A DNA stretch of 64,000 nucleotides. It comes from an uncultured Idiomarina sp. (GTDB lineage Bacteria; Pseudomonadota; Gammaproteobacteria; Enterobacterales; Alteromonadaceae). Positions 39,926 through 49,556 of this stretch are shown here, one piece after another (the stretch's first letter is position 1; each line of letters opens with the position of its first letter). The stretch covers positions 49,219-113,218 of the forward strand of contig CAMPHF010000009.1 in assembly GCA_946885915.1 (NCBI GenBank), given 5' to 3'. The notes below the pieces were generated by a model that ran no database searches, was not told the DNA's origin, and saw nothing but the letters and a program-made list of their open reading frames with translations. The translations under genes and the position numbers were made by a program.

Positions 39926-41029
39926 GTGCAATCAGAATTAACAGCCGCCGCGAGTGGCGACACTCAGTTACCTTCAGCGCCAGTGTTTGCGAGCATTCGT
40001 AGGCTTATTATTGATTGGCAACGTGAGCATGGGCGTCATCATTTACCTTGGCAGCAAGCGCCTCGCCCTTATCATGTGCTGATCAGCGAGGTTATGCTGC
40101 AACAAACCCAGGTCAGCACCGTTATTCCCTATTTTCAGCGTTGGCTGCAACGATTTCCCGACTTCACTGCACTGGCTCAAGCACCACTGGATGATGTCCT
40201 CGCCGAGTGGCAAGGGTTGGGATATTACGCGCGAGCCCGCAACCTTCATAAAGCGGCGCAATATGTGGTGGCTGAATATGGCACCGAGCTGCCCGCACAA
40301 GTGGCACAGCTGCGGGAAATACCCGGCATTGGTCCTTACACTGCTGGCGCCATCGCTAATTTTGCATTCGATCAGCCAGCACCTATTGTTGATGGCAACG
40401 TTAAGCGCTTATTTGCACGCCTGTTCAGGATTCCCGGCCATGTGGGTCTAGGTAGCTTTGAACGAGCTGCTTGGCGCTATGCTGAAGCCTTAACACCAGC
40501 GAAGAGTGAACCTGGGGACGCGCGGGCACTTGCCCAAGGTTTGTTAGATATCGGCGCGACGCTGTGTAAACCCAAGCAAGCAAATTGCGCAGCTTGTCCA
40601 TTAACGTCTAACTGCGGCGCTTATCAGCACCAACAAGTGAACGCTTACCCAGCGCCTAAACCCAAACGCCAACAGCCAACCCGCGCTTGGCAATTTATTT
40701 GGGACCGACAAGGTGACCAATTATTATTAGAGCAGCGGCCGCATAAGGGCATTTGGGGCGGATTATGGTGCTTACCACAGTTGCAAGATACCCTTGCGCC
40801 CGATGCAGCCGAAACGCGTGATGCGGTTTTACATGGCGAGTTTTTGCATACCTTTACGCACTTTAAATTGCAGGCGCGGGTGCTTGATAGCGGCTTCATA
40901 ACCCAACCACCGTGGCAGTTTAGTGCGAATGATAAGATGTATGTACCATTGGCAAAACTGGATGAATTCGGACTACCGGCTCCTATCAAGCAATATATTT
41001 CCGACCAGCTAGCGCTGGCTTGCCGTTAG
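39926..41029 (+). CDS. mutY: A/G-specific adenine glycosylase
   Basis: Removes adenine opposite 8-oxoguanine. Helix-hairpin-helix-GPD enzyme with the catalytic Glu in YHVLISEVMLQQTQV, LREIPGIGPYTAGAI and the Asp in DGNVKRLFARLF. The 4Fe-4S cluster is held by CX6CX2CX5C in the CKPKQANCAACPLTSNC loop. A C-terminal Nudix-like 8-oxoG recognition domain follows. GTG 39926 is the only reasonable start, with GAAG upstream; 367 residues. It precedes yggX as in E. coli. Confidence 0.96.
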   Translation: MQSELTAAASGDTQLPSAPVFASIRRLIIDWQREHGRHHLPWQQAPRPYHVLISEVMLQQTQVSTVIPYFQRWLQRFPDFTALAQAPLDDVLAEWQGLGYYARARNLHKAAQYVVAEYGTELPAQVAQLREIPGIGPYTAGAIANFAFDQPAPIVDGNVKRLFARLFRIPGHVGLGSFERAAWRYAEALTPAKSEPGDARALAQGLLDIGATLCKPKQANCAACPLTSNCGAYQHQQVNAYPAPKPKRQQPTRAWQFIWDRQGDQLLLEQRPHKGIWGGLWCLPQLQDTLAPDAAETRDAVLHGEFLHTFTHFKLQARVLDSGFITQPPWQFSANDKMYVPLAKLDEFGLPAPIKQYISDQLALACR

Positions 41030-41096
41030 CTTGCGCTCTACAATAGAGCCTAAACTGAATGATACGAACGATAGCCACGATTAAACGAGGATGATA

Positions 41097-41372
41097 ATGA
41101 GCAGAACCATACATTGTGAGTATTTAAAGCGAGACGCTGAAGGCTTGGATTTTCAGCTGTATCCCGGCGAACTTGGCAAACGCATTTACGATCATATTTC
41201 GAAAGAGGCCTGGCAAGCCTGGCAAGCTAAACAAACTATGCTGATTAACGAAAAGCGTTTGAATATGATGCAACCGGAAGCTCGGCAGTTTTTAGAACAA
41301 CAAATGGTCGCATTTTTGTTCGAGGGCAAAGACGTTGAAATCGAAGGTTACACCCCTCCCTCGCAATCTTAG
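41097..41372 (+). CDS. yggX: Probable Fe(2+)-trafficking protein YggX
   Basis: Small protein thought to protect or deliver iron for iron-sulfur proteins. The 91 residues are nearly superimposable on E. coli YggX: the single Cys in [50 protein letters not shown] and [17 protein letters not shown] 41097 is chosen over ATG 41091 by this match; GAGGATGATA lies before it. It follows mutY, itself an iron-sulfur enzyme. Confidence 0.97.
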   Translation: MSRTIHCEYLKRDAEGLDFQLYPGELGKRIYDHISKEAWQAWQAKQTMLINEKRLNMMQPEARQFLEQQMVAFLFEGKDVEIEGYTPPSQS

Positions 41373-41657
41373 TCTGGTCATTTCAGGCTTACCTCGGGCG
41401 CTCCTTTCAGCCGCTCCTTTGGCAAATATCGACTATAACTATAGTAGTCATAGGCCAGCAAAATAGAGGAGCGCTGGAGTTACCCCAGCAATTCTGTTAG
41501 TATACGAACTAATTTACGGCGTGCTGATAAACGCATTCTCGCAACAGTACCCGCTATCCCGCCTATGACGCCGAGCATTTGGAAGACAATTCTGATGCTG
41601 AAGATGCGTAAAGTAATAAACAAATTCAAAATTCAAGCAACGAAGGATTTTATCATC
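41373..41657 (+). promoter_or_regulatory. Leader region before proB with several hairpins
   Basis: 285 non-coding bases upstream of proB. It holds GCGCTCCT (about 41399) repeated as CGCTCCTTT, and a complementary AGGAGCGC (about 41467). Three short inverted repeats are also present: GACTAT-AACT-ATAGTAGTC (41431-41449), GCTGG-N7-CCAGC (about 41473-41489) and TTAGT-ATACGA-ACTAA (41497-41512). The density suggests a structured leader or operators for proBA. No known riboswitch class was recognised. Confidence 0.4.
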
Positions 41658-42776
41658 ATGGATATGCCTAATTGGCATCGTGCTGTATTAAAAGTCGGTA
41701 GTGCATTAATAGCGCCAGATGCGGCCGGAACTAGTAGTAAGTACTTGCTCGCTATTGCGCGCTTTATTATTGAGTGCCATGAGCAAGGCAAAGAGATTGT
41801 TCTGGTTTCATCAGGTAGTGCGGCCGCTGGGCGCAAGCACATTGAGCACAACCCCGACCAAATTTCGGTGATTGAGAAAAAGGCCATGGCTGCGGTTGGA
41901 CAAACCGACATGATGGCGAATTGGTCACGGTTTTTCGACTTCCCTTGTGCCCAGATCCTCATGACTCATGGCGACTTACGGGATCGAGCTCGCTATGTAA
42001 GTGTGAAGCGCACCTTGCACACATTGTTAGAACACAATGTATTACCAATCGTGAACGAAAACGATGCGCTCGCCACCGATGAAATGAAAGTAGGTGACAA
42101 CGACAATCTGTCAGCAATGGTCGCAACTTTGGTTGACGCCGATGCGTTATTTATCTGCTCGGATATTGACGGCCTGTTCGACGCTGATCCGCGCATTAAA
42201 CCTGACGCTAAGAAAATTCCGTTAGTCGAAACTATTGATGAAGAAATTTATGGTTTGGCCGGCGGCACAACCAACAAAATTGCCACTGGCGGTATGCGAA
42301 CCAAAATTGAGGCGGCTGAAAAAGCTACGTCACATGGTATCGATACTTATATTGTGAATGGCCGCAAAGGCGAAACTTTTGAACTGATGCTACACGGTAA
42401 AAATCCGGGCACCTTGTTCCAGCGTCAACAAGACCCGATGAGCAACAAGAAACATTGGTTGCGGCATACGCTTATTTCGCAAGGTGAAATTTTGGTCAAC
42501 AGCGAAGGTGTGAAACAGTTGACCGAAGATGGTGCCGCACTTACCACCGATACGATTGTTGACGTTCAAGGCGACTTTAACCGCGGTGATGCTGTGTTAG
42601 TTCGTTGTGCCGACAATGCCGATGCGATTGCTAAAGGTATTTGTCAGTACAGCTCACACGAGCTCCTACATATTAAAGGACAGGCGGTGGAATCAATTGC
42701 TGAGCAATATGGTTATAGCCCTATCTCAGAAGTAATTCCAAGCACCGACTTAATGATTTTGGAGGATATTGAATAA
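41658..42776 (+). CDS. proB: Glutamate 5-kinase
   Basis: First step of proline synthesis: phosphorylates glutamate. The amino acid kinase domain shows VLKVGSALI, IVLVSSGSAAAGR, VNENDALATDE, DNDNLSAMVATLVDAD and GGMRTKIEAAEKAT. A PUA domain follows (WLRHTLISQGEILVNSEGVKQL). ATG 41658 gives 372 residues; AAGGA lies 10 bases upstream. The frame remains open to 41565, but those 31 residues have no family counterpart. Activity is normally feedback-inhibited by proline in this family. Its TAA overlaps the proA ATG. Confidence 0.95.
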   Translation: MDMPNWHRAVLKVGSALIAPDAAGTSSKYLLAIARFIIECHEQGKEIVLVSSGSAAAGRKHIEHNPDQISVIEKKAMAAVGQTDMMANWSRFFDFPCAQILMTHGDLRDRARYVSVKRTLHTLLEHNVLPIVNENDALATDEMKVGDNDNLSAMVATLVDADALFICSDIDGLFDADPRIKPDAKKIPLVETIDEEIYGLAGGTTNKIATGGMRTKIEAAEKATSHGIDTYIVNGRKGETFELMLHGKNPGTLFQRQQDPMSNKKHWLRHTLISQGEILVNSEGVKQLTEDGAALTTDTIVDVQGDFNRGDAVLVRCADNADAIAKGICQYSSHELLHIKGQAVESIAEQYGYSPISEVIPSTDLMILEDIE

Positions 42777-44026
42777 TGCAAATGACAGCGACAGAAATAG
42801 CAAAACGCGCAAAACAAGCCGCTCATGCCGTTGCGAATTTAAGCACGGCAGAGAAAAATGCCGTATTACAAAAAATGGCGGATGCGATTCGTGCTGCCGA
42901 GGCAGATATCCTTGCCGTAAACAACGAAGATTTGGCGCAGGGTCGCGAAAAAGGCATTTCAGCCGCAATGCTAGACCGCTTGGAACTTAATCCAGAGCGC
43001 GTCGAGGGCATGGCAGCTGCCATCGAAGAAATTATTGAATTGGATGATCCAGTAGGTGAACGTCGCCCGTTCAACACCCGCCCCAATGGTATTCAAGTTG
43101 ATAAGATGCGCATTCCATTAGGCGTTATCTGCATGATTTATGAGGCGCGCCCGAACGTGACCGCAGATGCTGGTAGCTTATGTTTTAAATCAGGCAATGC
43201 GGTAATCTTGCGCTGTGGTCGTGAAGCCATCGAAACCAGTAAAGCAATAGCGAAAGCGCTCCATAAAGCGCTGCGTGATAGTGGCTTACCAGAAGATGTG
43301 ATCACCGTGGTGCCAACGCCTGATCGTGAACTGATGAACGACTTGTTGAAACAAGAGCAGTACATCGATCTTGTCATTCCCCGTGGTGGTGAAGGCTTGA
43401 TCCACTTTGTGAGCGATAACAGCAAGATCCCGGTAATTCAGCATTATAAAGGCGTTTGTCACTTGTATGTGGACAAAGACGCAGACCTCGACAAAGCCTT
43501 AGCTATTTTGCTGAACGGCAAAACTCAACGCACCGGGGTATGTAATGCGCTCGAAGGACTCTTAGTGCATCAAGATATTGCTGAGAAGTTCCTACCAATG
43601 GCTGCCAAAGCTTTAGCGGAAAAACAGGTTAAAATTCATGCCTGCAAAAATAGTATTGGCTACTTTGCAGATGCCGATGAAATTGCTGACGACGCCTTTG
43701 GTGAAGAGTATTTAGCGCTGGAAATTGCGATCCGCACGGTGGCGGATATAGATGCTGCACTACAGCACATTCAGCAGTTTGGTAGCGGTCATACCGAAGT
43801 GATCGTGTCAGAAAATAGCGCAACCGCCGATCGCTTCATTCGCGAGGTAGATTCAGCGGTGACCATGGCGAACGCCTCGTCACGTTTCTCTGACGGCGGG
43901 CAATTAGGGTTAGGTGCCGAAATCGGCATTTCTACCAGTAAGCTGCACGCTTATGGTCCAATGGGTCTGCAAGCCTTAACCACGGAGAAGTTTGTGGTGA
44001 CCGGCACCGGCCAAACTCGGGACTAA
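42776..44026 (+). CDS. proA: Gamma-glutamyl phosphate reductase
   Basis: Second step of proline synthesis: NADPH reduction of glutamyl phosphate to the semialdehyde. Aldehyde dehydrogenase-like fold with the catalytic Cys in KTQRTGVCNALE, plus MIYEARPNVTADAG, CFKSGNAVILR, IPRGGEGLI and the C-terminal SSRFSDGGQLGLGAEIGIST. It is 416 residues. The start overlaps the proB stop (TAATG), with GGAGG 11 bases upstream. The stop is shared with convergent waaA-kdkA in CTAA. Confidence 0.96.
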   Translation: MQMTATEIAKRAKQAAHAVANLSTAEKNAVLQKMADAIRAAEADILAVNNEDLAQGREKGISAAMLDRLELNPERVEGMAAAIEEIIELDDPVGERRPFNTRPNGIQVDKMRIPLGVICMIYEARPNVTADAGSLCFKSGNAVILRCGREAIETSKAIAKALHKALRDSGLPEDVITVVPTPDRELMNDLLKQEQYIDLVIPRGGEGLIHFVSDNSKIPVIQHYKGVCHLYVDKDADLDKALAILLNGKTQRTGVCNALEGLLVHQDIAEKFLPMAAKALAEKQVKIHACKNSIGYFADADEIADDAFGEEYLALEIAIRTVADIDAALQHIQQFGSGHTEVIVSENSATADRFIREVDSAVTMANASSRFSDGGQLGLGAEIGISTSKLHAYGPMGLQALTTEKFVVTGTGQTRD

Positions 44027-46191
44027 ACGCCAGCGTAACCGTTCAGGAGCGTTTGCCAATCGGCATTCAGCTCCGCCGCAGCGGTACTAAGAGGTTGTGT
44101 CTCTGCAGCTTCTGCAGCAAAACAATAAAAGCTAGTGCCCGCGGCACTAGCTTTATTTTTTTCCTTCACCAACGATCGTAATAAGCGCGCCAAGTTAGCT
44201 TGTTGCCAAGCTCCGGCATCGCGTTCTTCGCATTTATCGAAATCCACAATCCACACTTTTTGGGTGCTATCAATCATCAAGTTATGGCAGTTTAAATCAG
44301 AATGATAAATGCCGGCTTGATGCAACTGCTTAATGGTTGCGCCAAGTTCACGCCACTGCTCAGTTGTTAACGGTTGCTGCTGCAAACTCGTGAATACATC
44401 AGTTGCCCCAGGAATGACCTTCACCAAGATATCCGCCCGATAACCCCACCACGGCGCTTTTTCAAACCGCGCAGCAATAGGTTCAGGTACTGGTAACTGC
44501 AACTGTCGCATGCGTTGTAATAGCGCAAACTCCGCCATCGCCCGCGATTGATCAATCGGCTCTCGTTTAAACCGATCTTTATTAATTTTACCGACTAAGC
44601 CACCGCGATAATAATGCCGCAATAACCAAGCTGATGGCGAAGTCGCAATAAAATAAGCCGAGCTGCGCCCTTTTGCTTTACCCGAGACTTTGCCTTGCTG
44701 AGCCCAATATTCAGGTTCAAACCATTGCATTTGTGGCACGTCGTTTACTTGGCTTTCATCATACCAAATGACCGTATTCTTGTTTGGCGTCATCGTTTTC
44801 ATGGCCAGGCTATCCTCAACGCTATGCTGAGCCCAGCTCTCACGAGCTAGTGCCTCAACAGAAATTGGATCGGTAAGTAAATGATTCGCACAAGTGACCA
44901 TTCGCAGCGTTGCTCCGCGCGCACTGCTAATTACTGTGCTGGCATGCTGACACTGCTCAGCGCGCTTGGCGTCGTGACTTAGCAGTTCAACCACAGTCGC
45001 CGTCAGCTGTGTCGCATCATGACACCAGCGTACCCCCTGCTGCTGTTCTATTTGGGCGTAAACCTGGGCAAAATTAAAAACATGAGGGCCGGATATCAAT
45101 GCGGTGTCAGCAACAATCACCTCTAATGGATTGTGACCGCCACGCTCAATCAGACTGCCGCCCACAAAAGCCACGTCAGACGCTGCGTACCACCATTGTA
45201 AATCGCCCATAGTATCGCCCAACACAACTGCCGTGGAATCCTTCACGGAACGACCTGAATTTATGCTGTTCGAACATTGTGACCAGCGTTCAAATGCCCA
45301 TTGTTGCGTCTGCAATTGCTCTGCCACCCGTTCAAAGCGCTCGGGATGGCGCGGCACAATCACCAGTAGCACTTCAGGTAGCTGCGCTTGCAACTGCCGA
45401 AATGCCGCTAAAATAATTTCATCCTCACCTGCATGGGTGCTCCCAGCAACCCATACCGGTCGCTGCAGTTGCTCCCGCCAAGCCTGAGCAGAACTGGCCA
45501 GCGCAGGATCGAGCTCAATATCTTGCTTTAAATTTCCGCTGACAAAAATGCGCTCACCGGGTACTCCCAGTGCAGCAATCCGGCGGGCACTCACCTCATC
45601 CTGAACACAAATTGCGGATAATCGCTGCCAAGGCTGCCCGAGCCATTGTTGGTGCTGCCGATAGCCGCGCGCTGAGCGCGCTGAAAGCCGCGCATTAATG
45701 AGTAGGGAGGGAATGTCTGCTTGCTGTAGCTGCGCCAGTAAAGCCGGCCATAGCTCGGTTTCCATTAGCACCACTAAACGTGGTTGCACCCGCGCCATGA
45801 AGCGCTTAACCGCCCCGCTGTAGTCCAGCGGCAAATATACACATAGTAAGCGGTGGGTAAATTCACAGTTAGCGAACTGACGTAAAATAGTGCGTTTACC
45901 GGTTGGGGTAAACGTAGTGATCAGTAACGGCGTGTCAGGGTGTTGCTGCGCCAGTTGAGTAATGAAGGGCTTTGCAGCAATCGCCTCACCAACGGAGGCG
46001 CAATGCACCACGATTGGCTTGGACCAATGCGCGGGCAAATCAATATGACCGGCCCGTTCAGCCCAGCCCTCACGATAACCTTTGTCTTGGCGTCCGCGCC
46101 ACCAGAAATAGCCCAGCAACAGCGGTCGGCAAGCTTGCATCAGCCAGCGATAGCGCCAGCTCAGGGCGACTGGCTTCGCTGACGAGGACAT
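44023..46191 (-). CDS. waaA-kdkA: Kdo transferase WaaA fused to Kdo kinase KdkA
   Basis: One continuous 722-residue frame carries two lipopolysaccharide core enzymes. Residues 1-430 are WaaA (GT30): an N-terminal membrane anchor, the catalytic Glu in ASVGEAIAAKPFI, LMETELWPALL, and FVGGSLIERGGHNPLEV. Residues about 464-722 are KdkA, a small kinase of the protein kinase fold: LRHYYRGGLVGKINKDR, VPEPIAARF, catalytic HSDLNCHN (Asp about 632) and VDFDKC. WaaA attaches Kdo to lipid A and KdkA phosphorylates the first Kdo, as in Haemophilus. An ATG at 44802 with GAGG upstream could also yield free KdkA. Start ATG 46191 lies 2 bases after the glycosyltransferase stop; upstream frame from 46245 is unlikely. 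Confidence 0.9.
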   Translation of the reverse strand: MSSSAKPVALSWRYRWLMQACRPLLLGYFWWRGRQDKGYREGWAERAGHIDLPAHWSKPIVVHCASVGEAIAAKPFITQLAQQHPDTPLLITTFTPTGKRTILRQFANCEFTHRLLCVYLPLDYSGAVKRFMARVQPRLVVLMETELWPALLAQLQQADIPSLLINARLSARSARGYRQHQQWLGQPWQRLSAICVQDEVSARRIAALGVPGERIFVSGNLKQDIELDPALASSAQAWREQLQRPVWVAGSTHAGEDEIILAAFRQLQAQLPEVLLVIVPRHPERFERVAEQLQTQQWAFERWSQCSNSINSGRSVKDSTAVVLGDTMGDLQWWYAASDVAFVGGSLIERGGHNPLEVIVADTALISGPHVFNFAQVYAQIEQQQGVRWCHDATQLTATVVELLSHDAKRAEQCQHASTVISSARGATLRMVTCANHLLTDPISVEALARESWAQHSVEDSLAMKTMTPNKNTVIWYDESQVNDVPQMQWFEPEYWAQQGKVSGKAKGRSSAYFIATSPSAWLLRHYYRGGLVGKINKDRFKREPIDQSRAMAEFALLQRMRQLQLPVPEPIAARFEKAPWWGYRADILVKVIPGATDVFTSLQQQPLTTEQWRELGATIKQLHQAGIYHSDLNCHNLMIDSTQKVWIVDFDKCEERDAGAWQQANLARLLRSLVKEKNKASAAGTSFYCFAAEAAETQPLSTAAAELNADWQTLLNGYAGV

Positions 46192-46193
46192 GG

Positions 46194-46934
46194 TTATTGC
46201 CAATGATCCGCGATCCAGGTGGTAGGCAATACCTTGCGGTACCATTTACCACTACGCCCTGCTACCGCGTCATCTGGATGGGGCTTGCCGTGGAAAATAA
46301 TAACTTTAGCATCCGTTGGAATGCGCGGTTGTTGGAAGAAGCTCAACGGGAATGGACGAATACAGTGACGCTTGAAGCTTCGGCACCAAGCAGCGGGCCA
46401 ATATTTTAATTTGCCTTGGCGATCGACATATTGAGTGATGAACTCTTGTTCATTCCGCACATCTTTGCGCGAACCCACTGGGTCTTGTTTCAAGTATTCA
46501 AGTGCATCTGCATGGGCACCGATGTTGAAGCGGAACACTGAGGTGTTACCGGTCGCATCAGATTTATCCCATTCTTTGATGACAAGAAACTCACCTTCTG
46601 GCTCAAAGAAGCCGTCTAAACTGTCCACAATGACGATATCAAGGTCGAGGAATAACGTTGGCCCAGTTAAGTCATAAAGTTCGCTAGCGAATACCGTGAG
46701 TTTTAGCCAGCCGTGGCCAAAGGTCCAAGGCTTGCGCTCATCAAAGTCAGTAAAGCCGACCATCGGGATCGGTTTGACTTCTACCTGTTCAGCGATGCCC
46801 TCAGCATCATCGGTAAAACACACGAACCGAAATGGGCGTGACAGGTGACGACTCACCATCGAGTGCAGTTTATTGACATAATCTGCGCCGTATTTTTTAC
46901 CCCATTTAATACATATCACATTGACTGGTTGCAT
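46194..46934 (-). CDS. Glycosyltransferase, likely envelope polysaccharide or LPS core
   Basis: Soluble sugar transferase of 246 residues. It begins VNVICIKWGKKYGADYVNKL and has FRFVCFTDDAEG, a metal-binding DxD-type motif in LFLDLDIVIVD, and ends with VIIFHGKPHPDD, a pattern of GT-A retaining enzymes similar to GT8 relatives. It is adjacent to and coupled with waaA-kdkA, so a role in the LPS inner core or cap is likely (inference); donor and acceptor are unknown. ATG 46934 with AAGGCG upstream is preferred to in-frame starts up to 46994. Confidence 0.75.
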   Translation of the reverse strand: MQPVNVICIKWGKKYGADYVNKLHSMVSRHLSRPFRFVCFTDDAEGIAEQVEVKPIPMVGFTDFDERKPWTFGHGWLKLTVFASELYDLTGPTLFLDLDIVIVDSLDGFFEPEGEFLVIKEWDKSDATGNTSVFRFNIGAHADALEYLKQDPVGSRKDVRNEQEFITQYVDRQGKLKYWPAAWCRSFKRHCIRPFPLSFFQQPRIPTDAKVIIFHGKPHPDDAVAGRSGKWYRKVLPTTWIADHWQ

Positions 46935-47120
46935 AGTGTTCGCCTTTTTCCGATGTCGGGTGCTATCCCTGTTGTAAGGACAGAATAATGCCAAAATTTC
47001 ACGCTTTTAGCTACTTTTGAGCAATCTGAATTACATCTGCTTGCGTAATCTTTACAGCAGCTAATCTGTCGCCACCGACGCGGCTGACAAGAGTTACCCA
47101 CAATCAATGGATAGCACACC

Positions 47121-47837
47121 ATGAAACTATTTACCGGCACCGATATAAACGCGTTCGAGCAGCGCCAGCGGGCTCGTTTTGTGAACAGTTTGTCGGGCTT
47201 TAAAAGTGCCAACTTAGTGGGCACTGCCGACCCACTCGGAGCCACTAACCTAGCCATCGTGAGCTCTGTCATTCATTTGGGCTCAAACCCGGCACTTATC
47301 GGCATGATCATGCGACCTCATGCCACCTCGCGGCACACCCTAGAGAATATCCAAGCGTTAAACCAGTACACCCTTAACCACGTGCATCGTAGTCACTATC
47401 GGCAAGCGCATCAAACGTCGGCACGCTATGCGCGCGAGCAATCCGAGTTCGAAGCCTGTGGCTTTTCGCCTGAATACATACATGGCTTTCAGGCTCCAGC
47501 CGTTGCTGAGAGCCCATTGCAAATGGGTATGGAATTACAAGAATTAGTCCCAATAAAATTGAATGGCACGATTCTCGTGATTGGCGAAATTAAATGGGTA
47601 CATGTGCAAGAAACGGCGCTTGGGGATGATGGATATATCGATATCGAACGACTCGGTACGGTGGCCATTTCCGGCCTTGATGGTTACCACCTAACCGAAC
47701 GGTTGGCCCGGCTGAGTTACGCTAAGCCTGACCAAGCCCTTACTGAGCTTGCCGGACCGCCACAAAATGCAGCCCCCTCATCGCTTGAACACATGCTGGC
47801 GGAGGCTATGGCAACGTCACCGACTGAGCCTTCTTAA
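47121..47837 (+). CDS. Flavin reductase-like domain protein
   Basis: FMN-binding split-barrel protein of 238 residues. The core pattern resembles flavin reductase (DIM6/NTAB) proteins: [18 protein letters not shown] near the start, [20 protein letters not shown] (the flavin strand), [15 protein letters not shown], and [11 protein letters not shown]. The tail of about 25 residues is low in complexity. It probably binds or reduces flavin. Its TAA overlaps the next gene, and the third gene is a flavin-dependent photolyase, so it may supply reduced flavin (inference). Divergent from the glycosyltransferase across about 186 bases with no recognisable site. Confidence 0.82.
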   Translation: MKLFTGTDINAFEQRQRARFVNSLSGFKSANLVGTADPLGATNLAIVSSVIHLGSNPALIGMIMRPHATSRHTLENIQALNQYTLNHVHRSHYRQAHQTSARYAREQSEFEACGFSPEYIHGFQAPAVAESPLQMGMELQELVPIKLNGTILVIGEIKWVHVQETALGDDGYIDIERLGTVAISGLDGYHLTERLARLSYAKPDQALTELAGPPQNAAPSSLEHMLAEAMATSPTEPS

Positions 47838-47995
47838 TGCCAAAAGGGGTTGCTAAACAGCACTTACCCACAAAAATCTGTCCGGTTTGCGAGCGCCCGT
47901 TTAGTTGGCGCAAGAAATGGGAAAGAGATTGGGATTCGGTGGTGTATTGCTCCACCAGATGTCGCCGTAACGCACCGCGGAGAGACTTAGCATGA
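47837..47995 (+). CDS. DUF2256 small zinc-ribbon-like protein
   Basis: A 52-residue protein. It starts [18 protein letters not shown] and ends near [11 protein letters not shown]. Four cysteines, CPVC (15, 18) and CSTRC (38, 42), probably bind one metal ion; between them lies the aromatic/basic [13 protein letters not shown]. This matches the DUF2256 family, frequently found beside cryptochrome/photolyase genes. The start overlaps the flavin reductase stop (TAATG) and the stop overlaps the photolyase start (ATGA), so the three genes are coupled. Function unknown. Confidence 0.9.
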   Translation: MPKGVAKQHLPTKICPVCERPFSWRKKWERDWDSVVYCSTRCRRNAPRRDLA

Positions 47996-49554
47996 ATTTA
48001 CCACAACCTAGCCAAACAAAGTTTCAAACGCTACGGCTAGTGCTTGGCGACCAACTCAATGCAAGACACAGTTGGTTTCAGCAAAAGCAATCTGACTGCC
48101 TGTATGTATTGGTGGAAGCACAACAAGAGCAAACCTACGTCCGTCATCATATTCAGAAGATTGTCGGGTTCTTTGCGGCGATGCGAAACTTTGCCCGGGC
48201 GTTGCAAGATGCCGGCCACCAAGTGCTTTATCTTTCATTAGATCACAAGTGGCAGCGGGATAGCCTCACCGCAACGCTTGATCAGGTGCTGGAACATTAC
48301 CAGATCAGCGCTGTTCAACTGCAAGAACCTGACGAATATCGGCTCGATCAACAACTACAAGATTGGGCAGACTCAATACCTGCGACCGTTAGCTTTTGCA
48401 GTAGCGAACACTTCCTTACCGAACGCGACGCTCTTACCCATATATTTAAAGGTAAGAAATCATTTTTAATGGAAACCTTTTACCGTCAAATGCGGCGCCA
48501 ATTCGATATTTTAATGGATGGCGACAAGCCGTTGACCGGTAAATGGAACTATGATCACGACAATCGAGAAAAGCTTCCCCTTGACCATCAAGTTCCGGAA
48601 CCATTGCTGTTTGATAACGATGTCACTGAGATTGTCGCGCTACTGCGGGCTCAGCAGGTCGCTTGTTTCGGCGAGATCAATGAGCGCGCATTTTTATGGC
48701 CCATTAATCGTCAACAAGCACAGGATTTACTGCAGTTTTTCCTCACGCACTGCCTAGCGAACTTTGGCCGCTATCAAGATGCATTAACTCCCGCGGATTG
48801 GTCGCTTTATCACTCTCGCTTGTCATTTGCGCTCAATACCAAAATGCTCCATCCACTCATGGTTGTGCGCCAAGCGGTAGCCTACTGGGAGCAACATCAA
48901 AGCACCATCACCATTGCTCAAGTGGAAGGATTCGTGCGCCAGATCATTGGCTGGCGTGAGTATGTCCGCGCCATTTATTGGCATCATATGCCCGCGTACA
49001 AAACGCAAAACTTTTTTCAATTTAAGCGCCAACTGCCAGCTTATTTCTGGCATGGTCAAACCAAATTACGCTGTGTTCAACATGCCATTAAGCAGTCGCT
49101 CGAACATGCCTATGCCCATCACATTCAGCGGCTGATGGTTACGGGTAACTTCTGTTTGCTAACCGAAATTGCACCGGATGAAGTAGATGCTTGGTATTTG
49201 GGTATCTATATTGATGCGATTGAATGGGTTGAACTACCGAATACGCGTGGTATGAGCCAGTTTGCCGATGGCGGTATTATGGCCACCAAACCTTATATCA
49301 GTGGTGGCAACTATCTCAACAAAATGGGTCACTATTGCCAGGATTGTCATTACGACGTGAAACAAACTACAGGACCGCGAGCCTGCCCATTTAACAGTCT
49401 TTACTGGCGCTTTATTGACAAGCATCAAACCCAGCTTGGTAATAACCACCGCATGGCATTGGTATTTAAAAACTGGGAAAAGCGTGCGCCGGAAGATAAG
49501 CAAGCCATAGTGGCGCATGCCGACAACTTACTTAATAAGATTGACGAACTTTAG
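47992..49554 (+). CDS. phrB: Iron-sulfur bacterial cryptochrome/photolyase
   Basis: Member of the FeS-BCP group, typified by Agrobacterium PhrB, a (6-4) photolyase with FAD, a lumazine antenna and a 4Fe-4S cluster. At 520 residues it begins [16 protein letters not shown]. The four cluster ligands are conserved: Cys361, Cys449, Cys452 and Cys465. They keep the spacing of PhrB Cys350, 438, 441 and 454. The FAD region [19 protein letters not shown] is present, followed by [15 protein letters not shown]. Likely light-driven repair of (6-4) photoproducts; a sensory role is possible. Third gene of the flavin reductase/DUF2256/phr cassette, ended by a strong hairpin. Confidence 0.93.
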   Translation: MNLPQPSQTKFQTLRLVLGDQLNARHSWFQQKQSDCLYVLVEAQQEQTYVRHHIQKIVGFFAAMRNFARALQDAGHQVLYLSLDHKWQRDSLTATLDQVLEHYQISAVQLQEPDEYRLDQQLQDWADSIPATVSFCSSEHFLTERDALTHIFKGKKSFLMETFYRQMRRQFDILMDGDKPLTGKWNYDHDNREKLPLDHQVPEPLLFDNDVTEIVALLRAQQVACFGEINERAFLWPINRQQAQDLLQFFLTHCLANFGRYQDALTPADWSLYHSRLSFALNTKMLHPLMVVRQAVAYWEQHQSTITIAQVEGFVRQIIGWREYVRAIYWHHMPAYKTQNFFQFKRQLPAYFWHGQTKLRCVQHAIKQSLEHAYAHHIQRLMVTGNFCLLTEIAPDEVDAWYLGIYIDAIEWVELPNTRGMSQFADGGIMATKPYISGGNYLNKMGHYCQDCHYDVKQTTGPRACPFNSLYWRFIDKHQTQLGNNHRMALVFKNWEKRAPEDKQAIVAHADNLLNKIDEL

Positions 49555-49556
49555 CC

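Noticed and set aside
41565..41657. Upstream extension of proB or a leader peptide
   Set aside because: The 31 residues have no match to ProB and lack a clear ribosome site; no run of proline codons that would suggest attenuation.
44790..44920. Possible sequencing error joining waaA and kdkA
   Set aside because: Both halves are full length and in one frame with a plausible linker; nothing suggests a lost stop. Kept as a fusion, with resequencing suggested.
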